Below are positions 7,956 to 17,037 of a stretch of DNA of 30,436 bases, piece after piece. A program made the position numbers and the translations under genes. The notes under the pieces are model-generated. The model did not search any database. It was not told where the DNA came from and saw only the letters and a program-made list of their open reading frames with translations. Source of the DNA: JAJDGF01 sp031549325 (GTDB lineage Bacteria; Bacillota; Clostridia; Christensenellales; Aristaeellaceae); assembly GCA_031549325.1 (NCBI GenBank), contig JAVBQA010000022.1, positions 1-30,436 of the forward strand, written 5' to 3'. Numbering within the stretch: position 1 is the first letter of the stretch; each line of letters begins with the position of its first letter.

Positions 7956-8114
7956 ATACCAATGAAAAATAGTAACGCCTCCAAAGCGGCGAGAGTTTTT
8001 TTCGCCCTGCAAGGAGCTGGAGTGCAGCGTAGCAGAGCTACGCTAAGCGGAGGGCGACGCCGCAGGGTGGAAATAAATCCGGCGCGACGAGGCGTTACTA
8101 TTTTGAATTGGTAT
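7956..8114. repeat. Structured palindromic repeat element, copy A
   Basis: The ends are inverted repeats of about 26 bp (ATACCAAT at 7956 and ATTGGTAT ending at 8114, continuing through AATAGTAACGCCTC with two mismatches). Inside are two nested stems: CCCTGC/GCAGGG, and AGCGTAG-CAGAG-CTACGCT at the tip. The core GGAGTGCAG...AGCAGAGCT...AAGCGGAG is shared with copy B at 11167-11332. It has no coding capacity. It occupies most of the gap between the Imm5-like gene and cotJB. Confidence 0.8.
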
Positions 8115-8166
8115 TAGCCCTTATCACAAAAGAGAGTACGAAAATGTAGAACCCGAGGCAACCTGT

Positions 8167-8193
8167 CCCGGCTGCACAAACGCCGGGTTTTTT
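8167..8193 (+). terminator. Terminator or attenuator just before cotJB
   Basis: CCCGGC (8167-8172) pairs with GCCGGG (8182-8187) and is followed by TTTTTT. It ends 16 nt before the cotJB start codon with no gene close upstream, so it may either insulate cotJB from the region upstream or regulate it. An upstream AACCCG could pair with CGGGTT as an alternative fold. Confidence 0.65.
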
Positions 8194-8208
8194 ATAGGGG
8201 GGCTTGTT

Positions 8209-8484
8209 ATGGACAGAGATGAGATTCTGCGAGAACTGATGGCGCTCGATTTTGTGGCGGTAGACCTCCAGCTCTATCTGGACACCCACCCCCACGACGC
8301 CCAGGCGCTTGAGAAATACAACAGCGTTCTGCTGGACGCCCAGGCATACCGGGAGCGGTACGAAAAGCTGTGCGGTCCGCTGTATTGCTTCAGATCCTTC
8401 CAGCCCGAGGCATGGAAGTGGATCGACGATCCGTGGCCTTGGCAAAAGCGCTTTAACATTGATTTGCCGGAGGGGTGCTGCTAA
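8209..8484 (+). CDS. cotJB: Spore coat protein CotJB
   Basis: A 91-residue protein of normal CotJB length. The family signature is clear: DFVAVDLQLYLDTHPHDAQAL, then a conserved YEKLCGPLYCF and a tryptophan-rich end, WKWIDDPWPW. In Bacillus, CotJA/B/C are made in the mother cell and assemble in the inner spore coat. It has an AGGGGGG site 8 nt upstream. cotJA is missing; the next gene, a shortened cotJC, starts directly at the stop (TAAATG). This is good evidence that the organism or its recent ancestors form spores. Confidence 0.93.
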   Translation: MDRDEILRELMALDFVAVDLQLYLDTHPHDAQALEKYNSVLLDAQAYRERYEKLCGPLYCFRSFQPEAWKWIDDPWPWQKRFNIDLPEGCC

Positions 8485-8676
8485 ATGTGGATTTACGAGA
8501 AAAAGCTGGAATACCCGATCAAGATCAAAACGCCCAATCCGCAGATGGCCAAGGTCATCATCACCCAGCGAGAGGTCATCTTCCAGCGCTTTGGAGAGGC
8601 GCTGAGGATCGTGCAGGACTTCCTGGACAGCAAGCGCATCCATCCGGTCATGGCGCCGCCGAACCTGGGCATGTAA
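8485..8676 (+). CDS. Internally deleted CotJC (manganese-catalase-like coat protein)
   Basis: CotJC proteins are about 190 residues and related to di-manganese catalases. This 63-residue frame keeps the CotJC N-terminus (MWIYEKKLEYPIKIKTPNPQ, to about residue 28) and then jumps to the family's C-terminus (REVIFQRFGEALRIVQDFLD). About 130 residues carrying most metal ligands are gone. The remaining helix normally reads REVVHxQRFGE; here the histidine ligand is absent (REVIFQRF), so it cannot be an active catalase. The reading frame, the GGAGGGG ribosome site and the tight coupling to cotJB are intact, so it could be a tolerated remnant or a reduced structural coat peptide. Confidence 0.75.
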   Translation: MWIYEKKLEYPIKIKTPNPQMAKVIITQREVIFQRFGEALRIVQDFLDSKRIHPVMAPPNLGM

Positions 8677-8780
8677 GCTCGCCCCTCACGCCCGCTCGCC
8701 CTGCCCTCAAAACGCAGGGCAACATACATAGCTCCCCGCGTGGCCGGGCAGCCAGCCGGGATGATCCGGCCGCCCGCCGC

Positions 8781-10061
8781 TCAGCTTAACCTGCCCTTCT
8801 CCACCCACAGCCCGGTCGCCGGATTGGCGATGAAGTACACGGTTTCGCCGTCGGGCAGCGTGTTGTATCCCTCTTTCAGTGACGACGGATCATACCGCCG
8901 GATGGCCTCGTCATAATCCATGTAGTCGAATCCGATCCGCTCCACCGCTTCCCTGTCCAGCAGCCTGGCGGCATAGGTGATGTGAAACCGCCCATCGCTG
9001 CTGCCATGAATCAGGTGCGCGGCGGCCGACAGATTCTCGCGCAGATCTTCCTTTTCCTTGACCAGCCGCAGCACATGCTCGCGCCCGCAGTAGCCATACC
9101 TGCCGATCAGCGCGTTGTTCTGCGCGTCCTCGCAATACATGCAGACCCCCGGCGCCAGCACCAGCAGCTCCGCCCCATCGGCGAGCGCCATGCGGGTTCG
9201 GTACACCGCCTTGTTGCCCACCCAGGTGGCCTTGAACTCGCGCGGATCGAGGTACACCACGGCCTTTTGGATCGGCGCGTCCAGCAGCGTCATGTTGACC
9301 GCCTGGCTCAGCGCCACCGCCTGCTCGAAGTATTTCCGGTCGCGGCCGATGAACAGCCCGTGGATGCAGATTCCGTCCGTGTCCTGCGTGGTGACGGTCA
9401 GGATGTAGCGAATCGGCAGCTTCGCCAGGAAGTGATCCTGGGCGTAGTCGAACACCCTGCGCACCGGCGAGTGATCCTTCCCCAGCAGCCGCTCCATGCC
9501 GTAGAACGCGCCCAGCATGTGGGTTTTGTTGATCATCTCGCTGCCGCCCACGCCCACGAAGATGTTCTTGCTCTGGTTGGCCATCCCCACCACTTCGTGG
9601 GGCACGACCTGCCCAACCGACAGAATCAGGTCGTAGCTCGGGTCGAGCAGCCTGCGATTCACCTCCACGGCGATGGGCTCGTCCACCAGCCCATCGGACA
9701 CCTCGCGCACGAAATCACGCGGCACCTCGCCGATTTTCACCACGTCGGCGCGCCAGTCGTGGGGGATCAGCGCCTCGTGCGGCACCTGCCCCAGGTACAT
9801 GTCGCGGCACTCGTCCTCGGTCACCGGCGCGTGGGACCCCAGCGCGGGCAGGATGTCCACCTGGCAGCGGTCCTTCAGCAGATTGTAGTAATGCGCGGTG
9901 ATCTTGCCCGCGCCGGAGTGGTAGCGGGTGAAATCAGGCGGCAGGATCAGCACCTTTTTGAGCCGGTTCAAGTCGGGCTCAATGGCTTGATCGAGCATGT
10001 CATGAAGCTGCGCGTCGGTAAACCCCCGCCGGGTCTCAGACAGATGGGCGGAATCGATCAT
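8781..10061 (-). CDS. LarA-family (DUF2088) nickel-pincer racemase/epimerase-like protein
   Basis: A 426-residue protein of the lactate-racemase superfamily. Positions matching the LarA active site are visible: DFTR at 43-46, His77 in GSHAPVTEDE, His155 in VVPHEVVG and Lys165 in QSKNIFVGVGG, the lysine that binds the pincer cofactor in LarA. LarA homologues racemise or epimerise 2-hydroxy acids; the substrate here is unknown and no larB/C/E cofactor genes are in the window. I prefer the ATG at 10061 (GGGAGG 10 nt upstream); an in-frame ATG at 10094 lacks a good site. A -10 box TATAAT lies at 10120-10125. It is divergent from the degV-type gene. Confidence 0.8.
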   Translation of the reverse strand: MIDSAHLSETRRGFTDAQLHDMLDQAIEPDLNRLKKVLILPPDFTRYHSGAGKITAHYYNLLKDRCQVDILPALGSHAPVTEDECRDMYLGQVPHEALIPHDWRADVVKIGEVPRDFVREVSDGLVDEPIAVEVNRRLLDPSYDLILSVGQVVPHEVVGMANQSKNIFVGVGGSEMINKTHMLGAFYGMERLLGKDHSPVRRVFDYAQDHFLAKLPIRYILTVTTQDTDGICIHGLFIGRDRKYFEQAVALSQAVNMTLLDAPIQKAVVYLDPREFKATWVGNKAVYRTRMALADGAELLVLAPGVCMYCEDAQNNALIGRYGYCGREHVLRLVKEKEDLRENLSAAAHLIHGSSDGRFHITYAARLLDREAVERIGFDYMDYDEAIRRYDPSSLKEGYNTLPDGETVYFIANPATGLWVEKGRLS

Positions 10062-10184
10062 ATGAATGCTGCCTCCCGCGCCGTTTTTCGTCATGGCTTG
10101 ACAGAGTTTCCCTCTTCATATTATACTGGATTCCTAGAAGATGCGCAATGCGCGAATCGCAGGGCGCGGAAGGCGAGGTGGATA

Positions 10185-11069
10185 ATGGAGGCCAAGAAAG
10201 CCGGGTTTTGCATCACCACCGACACGATGTCGGATCTGCCCGAGGCATACCTCCGGGAGCACGGCATCGAGCTGCTGTCGCTGACCTATACAATTGACGG
10301 TCAAACTTACAACAAAGACAATACCCTGACGTTCAAGGAATTCTACGACCGGATGCGCAAGGGCTCCCAGCCCACCACATCCCAGTTCAACCCGGAGGAT
10401 GCCGAGGCGGTGTTCTCGCGCATGATCGAGGAGACAAACCAGGATATTCTGCACCTGTCCATCTCCAGCGCGCTCAGCGGCAGCTGCCAGAGCGCCCAGG
10501 CCGCCGCCATCTCGCTCAAGGAGAAATACCCCGACCGCCGCATCCTGGTGTTTGACACGCTGGGCGCGTCCCTCGGGCAGGGGCTGATGTGCGCCCAGGC
10601 TGTCGACATGCGCGCACAAGGGCTGGACGTTCAGGACGCGTTTGAGAAACTGACGCTGCTTCGACCCCATGTGGCCCATGTGCTGACGGTGGAGGACATC
10701 ATTTATCTGTACCGCGGCGGCCGCGTCAGCCGCACCACAGCCATTGTGGGGGGCATGCTGGACATCAAGCCGCTGATCCACGTGGACGACGAGGGCCGGC
10801 TGATCCCGTTTGGCAAGGTGCGCGGGCGCAGGCGCTCGCTGTTGGCGCTGGTGGACAGCATGGAAAAGCAGCTGCGAAACTACCGTGACCGCAACAAGGT
10901 GATCTACATCAGCCACGCGGACGCCGAGGACGACGCCAAATTCCTGGCGGAACAGATCAAGCAGCGCCTCGGATTCGCGGAGTTTGTCATCACGCCGCTG
11001 GGAACCACCATCGGCGCGCACACCGGCCCCGGGCTGATCGCGCTGTTCTTCCTCGGGGATCACCGATAA
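10185..11069 (+). CDS. DegV family fatty-acid-binding protein
   Basis: A 294-residue protein with the DegV fold. Family landmarks are the N-terminal TTDTMSDLPEAY, the SQFNPED segment near 65 that follows a TTS, the LSGSCQSA loop near 100 and the C-terminal PLGTTIGAHTGPG. DegV/FakB-type proteins bind a fatty acid and, in FakA partnerships, present it for phosphorylation; no fakA is next to it. The ATG at 10185 has a GAGGTG site; the frame stays open upstream across the antisense of the LarA gene, but that extension is not protein-like and was excluded. Confidence 0.88.
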   Translation: MEAKKAGFCITTDTMSDLPEAYLREHGIELLSLTYTIDGQTYNKDNTLTFKEFYDRMRKGSQPTTSQFNPEDAEAVFSRMIEETNQDILHLSISSALSGSCQSAQAAAISLKEKYPDRRILVFDTLGASLGQGLMCAQAVDMRAQGLDVQDAFEKLTLLRPHVAHVLTVEDIIYLYRGGRVSRTTAIVGGMLDIKPLIHVDDEGRLIPFGKVRGRRRSLLALVDSMEKQLRNYRDRNKVIYISHADAEDDAKFLAEQIKQRLGFAEFVITPLGTTIGAHTGPGLIALFFLGDHR

Positions 11070-11166
11070 CCCTGAGGGCGCGTGCTCGCCTTGGGGCGTG
11101 ACTGAAAAATGCCGAATGCCAGATACGCGTTTGTGGCCTTGTGCGGCAGCGCCCCATGACCCCGAT

Positions 11167-11332
11167 CTAGGTAAGCGCTGATTAAAGCGACCGCCGGGAT
11201 TGAGGTGGATTTTTCGTTCCGGCAAGAAGCCGGAGCGCAGGAATAGCAGAGCTATTTCAAGCGGAGAGCGCCGCCGCCGGAGCGGAAAAGGCGCCTCTAG
11301 ACCGGCGGCCGATTTGATCAGTGCTTACCTAG
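11167..11332. repeat. Structured palindromic repeat element, copy B
   Basis: Terminal inverted repeats of 31 bp with four mismatches, CTAGGTAAGC at the left end and its complement at 11323-11332. An inner TCCGGC/GCCGGA stem and a tip hairpin AATAG-CAGAG-CTATT follow. The core matches copy A (7956-8114) almost base for base in the single-stranded parts (GGAGYGCAG, AGCAGAGCT, AAGCGGAG, GCG, CGCCG) while stem sequences change on both sides. It is the main content of the 337-bp gap between degV and the terminator at 11380. Confidence 0.8.
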
Positions 11333-11379
11333 CGGCAATTGTCCCCTGAGAGCCCAGTCAAAAGGAATGGATCTTTTTC

Positions 11380-11408
11380 AGAGACGCCGGGATAGGCGTC
11401 TCTTTTTT
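11380..11408 (+). terminator. Terminator, rightward
   Basis: A perfect 9-bp stem (AGAGACGCC/GGCGTCTCT) with a GGGATA loop and six T's. It would end transcripts coming from degV through repeat copy B; the leftward side lacks a U tract. Confidence 0.8.
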
Positions 11409-12168
11409 ACCCGTCGAGCACATGCGACGCGAGCCACTTGGCGACGCCGTCCTCCTCGCTGGCGTCGCAGACGTGGTCGGCGGCGAGTTTGAGCGCGTCC
11501 AGCGCGTTGCCCATGGCGACGCCGGTTCCGCAGGCGCGCAGCATGTCCAGGTCGTTGGCGTCGTCGCCGAAAGCCACCACATCCCGCATCGGAATGCCGA
11601 ATGCCGCGCCCATCGCCCGCACCGCGCTGGCCTTGGTGGCCTCGCTGTGCATGATCATTGCCAGGCCATCCTTGCTGACGTGCATGTGCAGGCCATCGGG
11701 CAGTGCCGCCTGGATCAGAGAGATCTGCTCCGGGCGCTCGACGACGGCGTACAGCTTGTCCGCGCAGCCGGCCAGCCGGGCAAAATCGGTCATGGCCCAG
11801 TTTTTGATGTGGCCCCATTTCGCCTGCACGTCAAAATTCGCGCGGTGGACGCCGCCGACTTCCGCGCAGACCATCAGCCCCTGCGCGTCCAGCGCCTGCA
11901 GCATCGGCACAAAGACGCTTTGTGGAATCCGGCGGCTGTACACCGGGCGCTCACCCACATAGGCCACCGCGCCGTTGTTCAGCGCGTAGCCGTCAAACAA
12001 CTTCATCGGCAGGCGCTCAAGCATCCTTCCGCTGCGCGCCGTGGCGAATGCCAGCCTGACGCCGCGCGCCCGGCAGCGAAGCAGCACGTCCCGCGTGCGG
12101 GCGGACACCGTCTTGTCCGCGCGCAGCAGCGTGTCGTCCAGGTCGAACACGGCCATTTGGATCATCAT
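11407..12168 (-). CDS. Cof-type HAD-superfamily phosphatase
   Basis: A 253-residue haloacid-dehalogenase phosphatase of the Cof/IIB class. Motif I is VFDLDDTLL (nucleophile Asp9 and Asp11), motif II the FATARS segment near 41, motif III the lysine in HSEATKASAV, and motif IV FGDDANDLDML. The C2 cap lies between motifs II and III. These enzymes usually act on sugar or flavin phosphates; the specific substrate is unknown. The start is the first of two adjacent ATG codons, with GAGGTG just upstream. It is transcribed divergently from the transglutaminase gene. Confidence 0.88.
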   Translation of the reverse strand: MMIQMAVFDLDDTLLRADKTVSARTRDVLLRCRARGVRLAFATARSGRMLERLPMKLFDGYALNNGAVAYVGERPVYSRRIPQSVFVPMLQALDAQGLMVCAEVGGVHRANFDVQAKWGHIKNWAMTDFARLAGCADKLYAVVERPEQISLIQAALPDGLHMHVSKDGLAMIMHSEATKASAVRAMGAAFGIPMRDVVAFGDDANDLDMLRACGTGVAMGNALDALKLAADHVCDASEEDGVAKWLASHVLDG

Positions 12169-12202
12169 GCATCACCTCGAGCACAGTATACCACAATGCG
12201 GC

Positions 12203-12231
12203 TTGCCACGCGCGGTCAATCGCGCTACAAT
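12203..12231 (+). promoter_or_regulatory. Promoter of the transglutaminase-domain gene
   Basis: TTGCCA (12203-12208), 17-nt spacer, TACAAT (12226-12231), 24 nt before the start codon. The gap to the divergent phosphatase gene is only 87 bp. Confidence 0.7.
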
Positions 12232-12255
12232 ACAGGAGATAAGGAGTGAGCGCGC

Positions 12256-13614
12256 ATGGATTGGTACAGGCTGCTTAGATCTCAGGTGATTCCGCTGCCC
12301 GAGGACATCGCAAAGAAGAAGTGGGCGGGGGACTACGACGGCGCGATGGCCGCCATTGACGCCAAGCTGATGGCGGCGTTGCCCGAGGGGTTGCGCGACC
12401 GGCTCCTGATCGAGAAGGAGCTGCTGCCCCGGCTGCGCGGCCAGCGCATGATCGGGAAAAAAGAGGCGCTTTCGATCATCCGGGAGAAGCTGCCGGGTTT
12501 TTCTGAGGCCGAGTTTGACCGCTATGAGGCCGAGGGCGGCATCGATTTTCTGAGCATTGACGGCGAGAAGCGATACTACCGCTACGTGTGGTCGATGCTG
12601 CTGGACTGGGATCGCTCGCTGATTGAGCGCAGCGGAGGCAAACTGTCGGGCAACCGCCCGGTGCTGGACGAGGCCATCGCGGAAATCCGGAAAAAGGGGC
12701 GGCTGGGCTACCGCATCCGAGTGCGCGTGCAGCTGTCCATCGAGGATTCGGCATTTGTGCCGGGCGAGACGTACCGCGTGCATCTGCCCGTGCCGGCGGC
12801 CTGCCCGCAGCAGTCAAACATCCGGATCTTTGCCGATCCGGACGGCTGTGTGTCCGATGAAAACCACCCCCAGCGCACGGTGTTTTACGAGCGCAGGCTG
12901 TCGGAGAACGCGCCGTTCACGGTAGAGTATGAATACGACAACACGATCGTGTCCATGGCGTCGGACGCACGGCCGCTGTATCCAGCCGCCGCGCCGCCCA
13001 CGGTTGAGGATCTGCTGGAGATCCCGCCGCATCTGCAGTTCACGCCTTACCTGAAGAGGCTGGCGGCGGAGCTGATGGAGGGAAAGACCGAGCCGCTGGA
13101 CGCCGCGCGCGCGTTCTATGACTACGTGACCCGGCAGGTGACCTATTCTTACCTGCGGGACTACCTGCTGGTGGATAACGTGGCGGAGTACGCCGCCGTC
13201 AACCGCAAGGGGGACTGCGGCGCGCAGGCGCTGCTGTTCATGGCGCTGTGCAGGATCGCGGGGATTCCGGCGCGCTGGCAGTCGTGCGCCAACGCCAGCC
13301 CAGACACCACGGGCAGCCACGACTGGTGCTGGTTCCATGTCGAACCTTACGGCTGGATTCCGTGTGATCCGTCGCGGGGCGGCGGCGCGTACCAGTCGGG
13401 GGCATTGGAGCGGTGGGCGTTCTACTTTGGGCATCTGGATCCGTACCGGATGGTGGCCAACCGGGCGTACATGGTGGCGTTCGATCCCCCGAAGAGGCAT
13501 TTGCGGAACGATCCCTACGACAGCCAGAGCGGGGAAGCGGAGACGGATACGCGGGGAATGTTGCCCGGGGAGATTCACACCGAGCGCACGCTGGTGTCCC
13601 TTCAAAAGCTGTAA
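12256..13614 (+). CDS. Transglutaminase-like cysteine protease-fold protein
   Basis: A 452-residue cytoplasmic-looking protein with no signal peptide. The transglutaminase-like domain is C-terminal: Cys321 in KGDCGAQALLFMALCRIAG, His355 in GSHDWCWFHV and Asp371 in WIPCDPS form the expected triad. The N-terminal 300 residues resemble the helical plus beta region found in other bacterial transglutaminase-like proteins. Most bacterial members act as proteases or peptide-modifying enzymes rather than crosslinkers; the substrate is unknown. AAGGAG lies 10 nt before the ATG. It is flanked by its own promoter and a bidirectional terminator. Confidence 0.85.
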   Translation: MDWYRLLRSQVIPLPEDIAKKKWAGDYDGAMAAIDAKLMAALPEGLRDRLLIEKELLPRLRGQRMIGKKEALSIIREKLPGFSEAEFDRYEAEGGIDFLSIDGEKRYYRYVWSMLLDWDRSLIERSGGKLSGNRPVLDEAIAEIRKKGRLGYRIRVRVQLSIEDSAFVPGETYRVHLPVPAACPQQSNIRIFADPDGCVSDENHPQRTVFYERRLSENAPFTVEYEYDNTIVSMASDARPLYPAAAPPTVEDLLEIPPHLQFTPYLKRLAAELMEGKTEPLDAARAFYDYVTRQVTYSYLRDYLLVDNVAEYAAVNRKGDCGAQALLFMALCRIAGIPARWQSCANASPDTTGSHDWCWFHVEPYGWIPCDPSRGGGAYQSGALERWAFYFGHLDPYRMVANRAYMVAFDPPKRHLRNDPYDSQSGEAETDTRGMLPGEIHTERTLVSLQKL

Positions 13615-13615
13615 C

Positions 13616-13647
13616 AAAAAAGGATGGGCGAAAACCCATCCTTTTTT
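13616..13647. terminator. Bidirectional terminator
   Basis: A 13-bp perfect stem (AAAAAAGGATGGG and complement) with a six-base loop. It serves the convergent transglutaminase and MATE genes; the MATE stop codon lies 1 nt beyond. Confidence 0.92.
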
Positions 13648-13648
13648 A

Positions 13649-15124
13649 TCAATCCAGCTCAATCGAGTCCTCGATTGGCAGCGCCTGTTCCGGATCGCGC
13701 CGCCGAATCAGCGACTTTTCCTTCCATCTGCCGCGCCGATACACCAGATAGCACACCAGCGCGCCCATGCACCAGCAGATCAGCAGCGAGAAATACAGCG
13801 CGTCCGGCGAGCCGTTGGGCCACTCCGGGCTGCGCGTGAAGTACGCCAGAATGTACGCCACCGGGATGCGCACCAGCACGTTCACCGTCAGGCTGATCCA
13901 CATCATCGGCATGGTGTCGCCCGCGCCGCGCATGATCCCCGAAAACACCTGCCAGAACGCCATCCCCACGTATCCGAGCGCCAGGATTCGGAACGCGCGC
14001 TCGCCCAGCGTCACGATGGCCTGCGCCGCCGCGTCCGCGGGATCGACGAACAAACCAACCATCTGTTTGCCAAACAGGATGATGAGCAGCGACAGCGCGC
14101 AGGAGATGCTCACCGCCAGCTTCAGCCCATCCTTTGTGCCCTGCGCCACCCGGTCCAGACGGCCCGCGCCCACATTCTGTCCGACGAACGTGGCCAGCGC
14201 CATGCCAAACGTGAAATTGGGCAGCATGGCAAACCCGTCCACGCGCATCACCGCCGTGGACGTGGCCACCACGCCCGCCACCAGCCCGCCGCCGATGTCG
14301 TCAATCTGGTTGGACAATCGCTGCACCAGCAGCATCGACATGGACATGATGCCCTGTGTGACGCCGCCAGGCAGCCCCAGCCGCGCCAGCTCGGCGGTGA
14401 GCGCCTTGTCGATCTTCAGGTTGTGCCGCCCGAGTTCCACCACATCCCGCATCTTGAACAGCCGGATCACGCACAAAAAGGCCGATATCGCCTGCGAGAT
14501 GATCGTGGCCCAGGCGGCGCCCGCCACGCCCATCCGAAGCCCGATCACAAACCACAGATCCAGCCCTATGTTGAGCGCCACCGCCACCAGCAGGTACACC
14601 AGCGGCCACACCGAGTCGCCCAAGCCGCGCAGGATGCCCGACACGATGTTGAAAAGGCCGCTGAACGCCAGGCCGATCAGGATGATGACCAGGTAATCCT
14701 TGGCCATGGCGTAGTAGATCGGGGAGGTGTCAATCGCGCGCAGAATCCAGGGCGCGAGCAGAATGCCCAGGATGCTGATCGCGATGGAGGACACCACCAC
14801 CAGCACCAGCGAGGTGCCCACCGTGCCGGACAACCGCTGCTTGTCCTTCGCGCCGTAATACTGAGACACCATCACGCCCGCGCCGGTGGCGATGGCCATC
14901 AGCACCACCAGCAGCAGGTTGATCACCGGCATCGTCACCCCGACGGCCGCCAGCGCGTCCTGTTTTTCGGGGGCGAACCGGCCGACGATGATCGAATCGG
15001 CGGCTGAGTACAGCTGTTGCGCGATGTTGCCGATCAAAAGGGGAATCGAGAACTTCAGCAGGTTGGTCAGGGGCTTGCCCTGCGTCATGTCCTGCGCGCC
15101 AAAAAGGCTCTTGAACGATTGCAT
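13649..15124 (-). CDS. MATE family efflux transporter
   Basis: A 491-residue protein with about 12 membrane segments in two homologous halves. The opening (KPLTNLLKFSIPLLIGNIAQ, then LYSAADSIIVGRF) is the standard MATE signature and the matching element in the second half is at about residues 245-300. It should export cationic drugs or metabolites using a sodium or proton gradient. The start at 15124 is favoured by AGGTG 6 nt upstream; an in-frame ATG at 15181 lies inside the RNase Y terminator hairpin. The C-terminus is charged and cytoplasmic. Confidence 0.92.
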   Translation of the reverse strand: MQSFKSLFGAQDMTQGKPLTNLLKFSIPLLIGNIAQQLYSAADSIIVGRFAPEKQDALAAVGVTMPVINLLLVVLMAIATGAGVMVSQYYGAKDKQRLSGTVGTSLVLVVVSSIAISILGILLAPWILRAIDTSPIYYAMAKDYLVIILIGLAFSGLFNIVSGILRGLGDSVWPLVYLLVAVALNIGLDLWFVIGLRMGVAGAAWATIISQAISAFLCVIRLFKMRDVVELGRHNLKIDKALTAELARLGLPGGVTQGIMSMSMLLVQRLSNQIDDIGGGLVAGVVATSTAVMRVDGFAMLPNFTFGMALATFVGQNVGAGRLDRVAQGTKDGLKLAVSISCALSLLIILFGKQMVGLFVDPADAAAQAIVTLGERAFRILALGYVGMAFWQVFSGIMRGAGDTMPMMWISLTVNVLVRIPVAYILAYFTRSPEWPNGSPDALYFSLLICWCMGALVCYLVYRRGRWKEKSLIRRRDPEQALPIEDSIELD

Positions 15125-15162
15125 GTTTTCACCTACCACCTTGTCTACTTTTGGCAAACAAA

Positions 15163-15192
15163 CGCGCTCCGGCTTTTGCAAACCGGAGCGCG
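15163..15192 (-). terminator. Terminator of the RNase Y gene
   Basis: A perfect 10-bp stem (CGCGCTCCGG/CCGGAGCGCG). Leftward it is followed by TTTGTTTG. It lies 16 nt past the RNase Y stop codon. Confidence 0.75.
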
Positions 15193-15208
15193 AACATCTT
15201 CCCTCGCG

Positions 15209-16753
<1,545 letters not shown>

Positions 16754-16976
16754 AGAAATCTTGTCCCCTTTCTTCACAAGCTGTTTTCAGAATTTGTCCA
16801 TTACCGTCACAAAAGCGGATAAACACAAAGCGTGTCCTATTCTACGCGATATGGCTATCAGAATTATTTTACATTCTGGAAAGTTACATGTCAAGCCAGA
16901 TTTGCCCCAGAAACCCGTTTCTTGGGCAAACCTAACTCAATCTTAAATGGCGAATGATGCATTTTCGGGCAGAGGC

Positions 16977-17006
16977 TTGCCTGCGGAACCACAAATCGTG
17001 TAAAAT
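16977..17006 (+). promoter_or_regulatory. Promoter of the patB-like gene
   Basis: TTGCCT (16977-16982), 18-nt spacer, TAAAAT (17001-17006). Transcription from about 17013 excludes the two in-frame ATG codons at 16954 and 17005 as starts of the next gene. Confidence 0.55.
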
Positions 17007-17037
17007 GGATGCACTGTTACGTAAGGTGGGATGTACA

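Noticed and set aside
8982..10184. 400-codon N-terminal extension of the DegV frame
   Set aside because: It runs antisense through the LarA-family gene, and the DegV domain begins exactly at the ATG at 10185.
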